From Cyanobacteria bacterium OH_CDB_20 (lineage in GTDB: Bacteria > Cyanobacteriota > Vampirovibrionia > Gastranaerophilales > Gastranaerophilaceae), in contig JAEZIX010000069.1 in NCBI GenBank assembly GCA_023415935.1, positions 1 through 43,815 on the forward strand: 43,815 bases of DNA, written 5' to 3'. A model generated the notes under the pieces. That model was not told the DNA's origin, made no database searches, and worked only from the letters and a program-made list of their open reading frames with translations. This document shows positions 39,308 through 43,815 of this stretch, in pieces (positions within the stretch are counted from its first letter, which is position 1; the number at the start of each line of letters is the position of its first letter). Position numbers and translations under genes: made by a program.

Positions 39308-41098
39308 ATGGAAAAGAATAAAGAATCATTACATATTTTAAGACACTCAGCTTCACATATTATGGCGCAAGCAGTTCAAAAACTGTTTCCTGAGGCAAAA
39401 CTTGCTATAGGACCTGCAATAGATACAGGTTTTTATTATGACTTTGACCTTGACGGGCACACTTTTACGGCTGATGATCTTGTTAAAATCGAAGATGAAA
39501 TCAAGAAGATTTTGAAAGAAAATCTTACTTTTGAAAAATTCGAAATTCCAGATGTCGAAAAGCAGATTGCTGAATTCAAAGCTCAGGGCGAAATTTATAA
39601 AGCTGAACTATTAGAAGAGCATAAAAATGATAATCCGACTCTTTATTTGACAAAGGATAAAGATGGTAATGTCTTGTTTAATGATTTGTGTTCAGGTCCG
39701 CATTTGCCTGGCACTTCTTACATAAAAGCTAATGCTATTAAACTTCTAAAAGTGGCAGGCGCATACTGGCGTGGGAATGAAAAAAATAAAATGCTTCAAC
39801 GTATATATGCAACTGCGTTCTGGACAAAAGAAGATTTAGCTGATTATTTAACTTTTATAGAAGAAGCTGAAAAACGCGACCACAGAAAACTAGGTACACA
39901 GCTTGATTTATTCTCTGTAAGAGAAGAAATCGGTGGTGGTCTTGTATTGTGGCATCCAAATTTAGCTGTTGTAAGAGAAGAAATCGAAAATTATTGGAGA
40001 ACAGAGCACAGAAAACGCGATTATGTTATTGTTCAATCTCCTCAACTTGCAAAATCTAAGCTATGGGAGCTTTCAGGACATATTGACCACTATAAAGAAA
40101 ATATGTTCTTTATCCAAAAAGAAAATGAATCTGATGAACAATACATTGTAAAGCCAATGAATTGTCCGTTCCATATATTGATTTATCAAGCAAACAGACA
40201 CTCTTACCGCTCATTACCACTAAGAATGGCGGAACTCGGAACTGTTTATAGACGTGAAAAATCAGGTGCTTTATCAGGCTTAACAAGGGTCCAAGGCTTT
40301 ACTCAAGATGATGCGCATGTATTCTGTACACCTGAACAATTGGTTGATGAAATTAATGCAATCATTGATTTTGTGGCTGATACTTTAGATATTTTCAAGA
40401 TGAAATTTGATGTTGAACTTTCAACAAGACCAGATGATTATGTCGGTGAGATTTCAAACTGGGAAAAAGCTGAAGCCGGGCTAAAAGAAGCTATGGATAG
40501 ACGCGGAATGAAATACGAAATCAATGAAGGTGACGGTGCATTCTACGGTCCTAAAATTGACTTTAAAATAAAAGATGCAATTGGTAGAACTTGGCAGTGC
40601 GCTACTATTCAGCTTGATTTTAACTTACCTCAAAGATTTGATATTAAATATCAAGACAAAGACGGGCAGTTAAAAACTCCTGTTATGCTTCACAGAGTAA
40701 TCTTTGGTTCTATGGAAAGATTCCATGGTATACTTATCGAGCATTATGCAGGTGCTTTCCCTACTTGGATTGCGCCGACTCAGGTTAGCGTTGTTCCAAT
40801 TGCTGAAAGACATAATGATTATGCTGAAAAAATCTATAAAGACTTGAGAAATAAAGGAATTAGAGTAAATCTTGATGACCGTTCAGAAAGCATGAACTAC
40901 AAAATCAGAGAAGCGTTGCAAGACAAAAAAATCCCATATGTTGTAATAGTTGGGGATAAAGAAATCGAAGCAGGCGAAGTTTCAGTTCGTGTAAGAGGAA
41001 TTGGCAACGTTGGCAATATGAAACTTGATGAATTCTCAGAAAAAGTTGATAATGAAATAAAGACAAGGGCTAACGAAACCACCTTTTCAGCAAAATAA
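39308..41098 (+). CDS. thrS: Threonine-tRNA ligase (no TGS domain)
   Basis: 596 aa. Charges tRNA-Thr in the cytosol. Begins directly with the editing/second additional domain ('LHILRHSASHIMAQAVQKLF', HxxxH motif; 'FNDLCSGPHLPGT', the Cys-x-x-x-His pair), followed by the class II catalytic core ('KPMNCPFHILIYQANRHSYR', 'RVQGFTQDDAHVFC', 'EGDGAFYGPKIDFKIKD', 'MLHRVIFGSMERFHGILIEH') and the anticodon-binding domain ('QVSVVPIAERHNDYAEKIY'). The N-terminal TGS domain of most ThrS proteins (Escherichia coli 642 aa) is absent; the gap upstream is too short to hold it. AAGGG precedes the ATG. Followed by a secreted-protein gene 17 bases downstream. Confidence 0.95.
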   Translation: MEKNKESLHILRHSASHIMAQAVQKLFPEAKLAIGPAIDTGFYYDFDLDGHTFTADDLVKIEDEIKKILKENLTFEKFEIPDVEKQIAEFKAQGEIYKAELLEEHKNDNPTLYLTKDKDGNVLFNDLCSGPHLPGTSYIKANAIKLLKVAGAYWRGNEKNKMLQRIYATAFWTKEDLADYLTFIEEAEKRDHRKLGTQLDLFSVREEIGGGLVLWHPNLAVVREEIENYWRTEHRKRDYVIVQSPQLAKSKLWELSGHIDHYKENMFFIQKENESDEQYIVKPMNCPFHILIYQANRHSYRSLPLRMAELGTVYRREKSGALSGLTRVQGFTQDDAHVFCTPEQLVDEINAIIDFVADTLDIFKMKFDVELSTRPDDYVGEISNWEKAEAGLKEAMDRRGMKYEINEGDGAFYGPKIDFKIKDAIGRTWQCATIQLDFNLPQRFDIKYQDKDGQLKTPVMLHRVIFGSMERFHGILIEHYAGAFPTWIAPTQVSVVPIAERHNDYAEKIYKDLRNKGIRVNLDDRSESMNYKIREALQDKKIPYVVIVGDKEIEAGEVSVRVRGIGNVGNMKLDEFSEKVDNEIKTRANETTFSAK

Positions 41099-41115
41099 CT
41101 TGGAGAAAAAACTAT

Positions 41116-41778
41116 ATGAAAAAGATTCTGTTGTTGATATTTAGTTTGTTTATTATGGCAGGACTTGCTTTTGCTGATGTTATTCCTGCTTATAAAGACA
41201 GCATCAAGTATTATGGCATCGGAACTCTTAATATGGTTAATAATTTTGTCGTTTACGATGAACCTAACGAACAGTCAAGGGTTTTGAAAAGAGTAGACTA
41301 CTCAACCCTTGAAAACCTTGCTATGTTTAACGTCAGAAGTTGTATTGATAACACTTTGATAGCTTATATTCCTCAAAATAAAATTGCACTCGTTGCTGTT
41401 GATTCAAACCTTGAAACAGGTTGGTACGAGATTATTTATGACCAGTCAACAGGAGCAACGGGCTACGTAAAGCAAGAAGACGCTCAAAACTTTAGAACTT
41501 GGAAACAGACTTTCGAATATTGGGGAAAGAAAAACGGCATATACCTGTTTAAAGATGTAGCTGATGAAGATAAGCAAATGTATTCAACTGATTCAAAAGA
41601 ATCTCAGAAGTTAGAATCTTTTAAATATCCTAGGTTTATAACTTTTTCTATGATTAGAGGAAATTGGGCTCTTGTCTCTGTTCTTGATTTAGAACAAAGA
41701 GCTAAAATCGGCTGGATTCCTTGGAGAACAGAAGAAGGAAGACTTTTGGCGTTCCCGTTTTTTTCTGAGCAGCAATAA
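41116..41778 (+). CDS. Secreted SH3-like domain protein
   Basis: 220 aa. Signal peptide (1-20, cleavage after AFA). The mature chain has bacterial SH3-like features: 'YGIGTLNMVNNFVVYDEPNE' to 'QSRVLKRVDYS', then 'GWYEIIYDQSTGATGYVKQE', and near the end 'GNWALVSVLDLEQRAKIGWI' with 'PWRTEEGRLLAFPFF', so perhaps two SH3b-type modules. Such modules bind peptidoglycan or other envelope parts. TTGGAG lies before the ATG, and the 17-base gap from thrS suggests shared transcription. Stop lies two bases from that of the opposing rmuC. Confidence 0.72.
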   Translation: MKKILLLIFSLFIMAGLAFADVIPAYKDSIKYYGIGTLNMVNNFVVYDEPNEQSRVLKRVDYSTLENLAMFNVRSCIDNTLIAYIPQNKIALVAVDSNLETGWYEIIYDQSTGATGYVKQEDAQNFRTWKQTFEYWGKKNGIYLFKDVADEDKQMYSTDSKESQKLESFKYPRFITFSMIRGNWALVSVLDLEQRAKIGWIPWRTEEGRLLAFPFFSEQQ

Positions 41779-41780
41779 AT

Positions 41781-42863
41781 TTATTCAGCAGAACTTACTT
41801 CAGCTTCTTCATTTAGAAGAGGAATTTGTTTGCTTGATTTTGCCCCTAGCTCTTGAAGACGCTCAATTTGTCTTATAACGTTATCTTTACCGGTAAGTTT
41901 TGTATAAAGTTTTGAAAGAGCTGATTGCATTGAATTTACATCTTTTATCATATCTGAAAATTTATCAATCATTTTGCCTGCAAGCGTTGCAATTTCAAGC
42001 GCGTTTTTATTTTGTCTGTTTACTATATGGAAACTGTTTATTATCTTAAGCGCTGCAAGAAGTGTTGATGGAGATACCGGCATGATTTTGTTTTTCCAAG
42101 CAAGTTCCCAAAGCTGAGAATCTTCTAAAAACAACATTGAATAGCAGCTTTCAATCGGAATGAACATTAAAACATATTCAGGTGAATAGTAGTCTGTTGT
42201 ATCGAAGTATTCTTTCTTCGCTAAGCCTGTTATGTGGCTTTTTACGGAGTCTTTGAATTGTCTAAGGTTGTATTCCTTTTCTTCATCATTTTCTGCTGTT
42301 ATATAGGCTTCGTATGAGGCTAATGTTGTTTTTGCATCTATGAAAATTGCTTTGTTATCTGGCAAAAGTACTGTCGCATCGGGTCTTTGCTGAGATGTAA
42401 TTCCTGCTTGAGTTACATATTCTTCGCCTTTTTTTAAGCCAGAAAGTTCTAAAACTCTCTCTAATATAAGTTCTCCCCATTTACCCTGTTTCATATTGTC
42501 ACCTTTTAGAGCTTGTGAGAGTTTTTGAGTGCCTTGCGTGATTTTGCTTTCTGCTTCAATTACGGTTTTTATATGGTCATCAAGTTTTACAAAATTTTCG
42601 TTATTTTGTTCAAATTTTTTCTTGAACTCTTCAATTTTTTCTTTAAATGGTTCTAAAAGCTCAACCATTCTTTCTTTAGACATGTTGGAAAAATCTTGTG
42701 TATTTTCTTTCATGATTTTATTTGCAAGATTTTCAAAAACAAGCTGGAATTGCGAATACATTTCTTCTTGAGTTTTTATCTGGTTTTGCGCATTAGATTT
42801 CAAAATAAAAAATGTGATGCCTGCTCCTGTTAAAATCCCTAGAAAAAATATTAATATATCCAT
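41781..42863 (-). CDS. rmuC: RmuC family DNA recombination protein
   Basis: 360 aa, somewhat short for the family. N-terminal transmembrane helix (1-22, 'ILIFFLGILTGAGITFFIL'), coiled coil (about 25-120), then the RmuC nuclease-like domain of the PD-(D/E)XK superfamily: 'QGKWGELILERVLELSGLKKGEEY', 'RPDATVLLPDNKAIFIDAKTTLASYEAY' contains D and D-x-K-type residues, then 'YSPEYVLMFIPIESCYSMLF' and a helical tail. RmuC limits inversion recombination in Escherichia coli. Its ATG directly follows the proC stop (minus strand, TAG-ATG), so the two are co-translated. Confidence 0.9.
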   Translation of the reverse strand: MDILIFFLGILTGAGITFFILKSNAQNQIKTQEEMYSQFQLVFENLANKIMKENTQDFSNMSKERMVELLEPFKEKIEEFKKKFEQNNENFVKLDDHIKTVIEAESKITQGTQKLSQALKGDNMKQGKWGELILERVLELSGLKKGEEYVTQAGITSQQRPDATVLLPDNKAIFIDAKTTLASYEAYITAENDEEKEYNLRQFKDSVKSHITGLAKKEYFDTTDYYSPEYVLMFIPIESCYSMLFLEDSQLWELAWKNKIMPVSPSTLLAALKIINSFHIVNRQNKNALEIATLAGKMIDKFSDMIKDVNSMQSALSKLYTKLTGKDNVIRQIERLQELGAKSSKQIPLLNEEAEVSSAE

Positions 42864-43667
42864 CTATTTTGCCCCCAACTCCTTAGACTTTTCCGCTGTT
42901 CCTTTGATTGTATCATACAAGATATCAGAGATGTTACTTTGTTTTAAGACATTGTTACCGACTTCTGTAGTCCCTCCCGGAGTTGTTACATTTATAATAA
43001 GTTGTTCTGGTGAGATATCTGTATCTAAAATCATTTTGGCTGCCCCAAGAGCTGTTTGGGCTGATAGTTTCAATGAAGTTTCATAGTCTAAACCGAGTTT
43101 TTCCCCAGCTTTTGCAATTTCGTTGATTATATAGTAGTAAAAAGCAGGCCCTGAACCTGAAACACCAGTTACTGCGTCAATATATTTTTCATCAAGTTCT
43201 ACAACTTTTCCTACGCTTTTGAAAATTTCAAGCGCTGTTTTTATATCTTCTTCTTTTGCAAACTTCCCTTTGCAAATTGCGCTAATCCCTTCGTTTACAA
43301 GGGCTGGAGTATTTGGCATTACTCTTATAACAGCCACTTCACCTAAAATATTTTCCATGGTTTCTATTGAAATACCCGCTGCAATTGAGATTACAATTTT
43401 TCCTTTAACAATATCTTTAATCTCTTCAAGAACATCTTTTAAAACAAAAGGTTTTACCGCTAAAAGAATAATATCAGAATTTTTTGCAACTTCAATATTT
43501 GATGAAGTTACATTTATTCCAAACTCTTTTCTTGCAGAATGAAGGGCACAGTCGTTTTTATCTGATATAAAAATCTTCTCTTTATCAAAAGATTTTGATT
43601 CAATAATCCCTTTTACAATAGCCGAAGCCATTTTGCCTGCGCCGATAAATCCAATATTTTTGTTCAT
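42864..43667 (-). CDS. proC: Pyrroline-5-carboxylate reductase ProC
   Basis: 267 aa. Final step of proline synthesis, NAD(P)H-dependent. Rossmann 'NIGFIGAGKMASAIVKG' start, 'LLAVKPFVLKDVLEEI', 'IISIAAGI'-type strand (VISIAAGISIETM), the family signature 'AVIRVMPNTPALVNEGISAI', 'FDAVTGVSGSGPAFYYYII'-type catalytic stretch (YIDAVTGVSGSGPAF) and 'VTTPGGTTEVGNNVL'. Start ATG follows AAGGTTAAG. First gene of a two-gene unit with rmuC, divergent from rpmH. Confidence 0.95.
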   Translation of the reverse strand: MNKNIGFIGAGKMASAIVKGIIESKSFDKEKIFISDKNDCALHSARKEFGINVTSSNIEVAKNSDIILLAVKPFVLKDVLEEIKDIVKGKIVISIAAGISIETMENILGEVAVIRVMPNTPALVNEGISAICKGKFAKEEDIKTALEIFKSVGKVVELDEKYIDAVTGVSGSGPAFYYYIINEIAKAGEKLGLDYETSLKLSAQTALGAAKMILDTDISPEQLIINVTTPGGTTEVGNNVLKQSNISDILYDTIKGTAEKSKELGAK

Positions 43668-43694
43668 AAACTTAACCTTTTTTCTTACCCCTGA

Positions 43695-43723
43695 TTGACT
43701 CTCAATTTTGTTTTATTTATGAT
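43695..43723 (+). promoter_or_regulatory. Promoter for rpmH
   Basis: TTGACT (43695-43700), 17-base spacer, TATGAT (43718-43723), about 39 bases before the rpmH ATG. Confidence 0.65.
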
Positions 43724-43761
43724 GATACAACCGAAGATTATAATATTCAAGGAGAAATAAA

Positions 43762-43815
43762 ATGAGACGTACGTTAGAAGGAACCAAAAGAAAAAGACAA
43801 AACGTAAGCGGTTTC
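43762..43815 (+). CDS. rpmH: Ribosomal protein L34 (5' end only)
   Basis: Eighteen codons are present before the window edge: MRRTLEGTKRKRQNVSGF. The pattern [KR]-R-T-L-x-G-T-x-R-K-R-x-x-x-S-G-F is the N-terminus of L34 in Cyanobacteria, distinct from the 'KRTYQPSxxKRxRxHGFRxR' start seen in most other bacteria. AAGGAG lies seven bases upstream and a good promoter precedes it. rnpA normally follows rpmH; it would be just outside the window. Confidence 0.85.
   Translation, partial: MRRTLEGTKRKRQNVSGF

Noticed and set aside
1..43815. Search for insertion sequences, prophage, integrase or attachment sites
   Set aside because: No transposase, integrase or phage structural gene was recognised, and no long direct repeats flank any segment.

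Overview
The window is AT-rich and densely coded (42 genes or gene fragments) with short intergenic gaps. The longest gap without a gene is about 275 bases, so nothing exceeds 300. It looks like a chromosomal segment of a Gram-negative-type bacterium from the non-photosynthetic sister group of Cyanobacteria (Melainabacteria/Vampirovibrionia, probably Gastranaerophilales). This placement is an inference. It rests on a complete lipid A start block (lpxD-lpxC-fabZ-lpxA), an MCE/MlaD-type protein, the cyanobacterial-style start of ribosomal protein L34 at the right edge (MRRTLEGTKRKR...SGF), a fermentative gene set (PPi-dependent phosphofructokinase, class II aldolase, FixC/FixX-like electron transfer), and many lineage-specific secreted or membrane proteins. 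No tRNA, rRNA, CRISPR array, insertion sequence or prophage was seen.

Layout. 1-6.7 kb: truncated MCE protein (minus strand), a PocR-LuxR regulator behind a strong promoter, a small exported protein, an ABC-F ATPase with a dead second ATP site, an unrecognised protein, a TRL-like secreted protein, an RND-type adaptor lipoprotein and an HdeD-like membrane protein. 6.9-10.6 kb: a solo DUF262 protein, a membrane protein with seven 29-residue MORN-like repeats, fabI, and a small basic protein. 10.6-17.7 kb (mostly minus strand): DUF475/TerC-like transporter, fba, a carboxypeptidase-regulatory-domain protein, mnmG and an N-acetylmuramoyl-L-alanine amidase. 17.8-24.4 kb: a GNAT-like protein, an EF-hand-like repeat protein, then fixC-fixX-(duplicated-repeat protein)-recJ in one tight operon, and a secreted coiled-coil protein. 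24.5-34.2 kb (all plus strand): mfd, a PpiC/SurA-type lipoprotein chaperone, an HldE-C-type nucleotidyltransferase, lpxD, lpxC, fabZ, lpxA, and an M29 aminopeptidase; this is an envelope-biogenesis block. 34.2-43.8 kb: a membrane-anchored helical-repeat protein ending in an ADP-ribosyltransferase domain, pfp, a protein with LRR-like strands, a second EF-hand-like family member, thrS lacking the TGS domain, a secreted SH3-like protein, rmuC, proC, and the first codons of rpmH.

The most interesting content is a pair of distant genes (8222 plus, 34251 minus) that share the same start peptide MTNYLD, a polar linker and a single transmembrane segment, but carry different C-terminal payloads: MORN-like repeats in one, five helical repeats plus an ADP-ribosyltransferase in the other. 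This looks like a modular anchored-effector family. A second dispersed family (18565 minus, 38544 plus) shares its N-terminus, an internal duplicated unit and a C-terminal tail. Several gene pairs converge with 0-3 bases between stop codons, and good terminators are present at most other gene ends.
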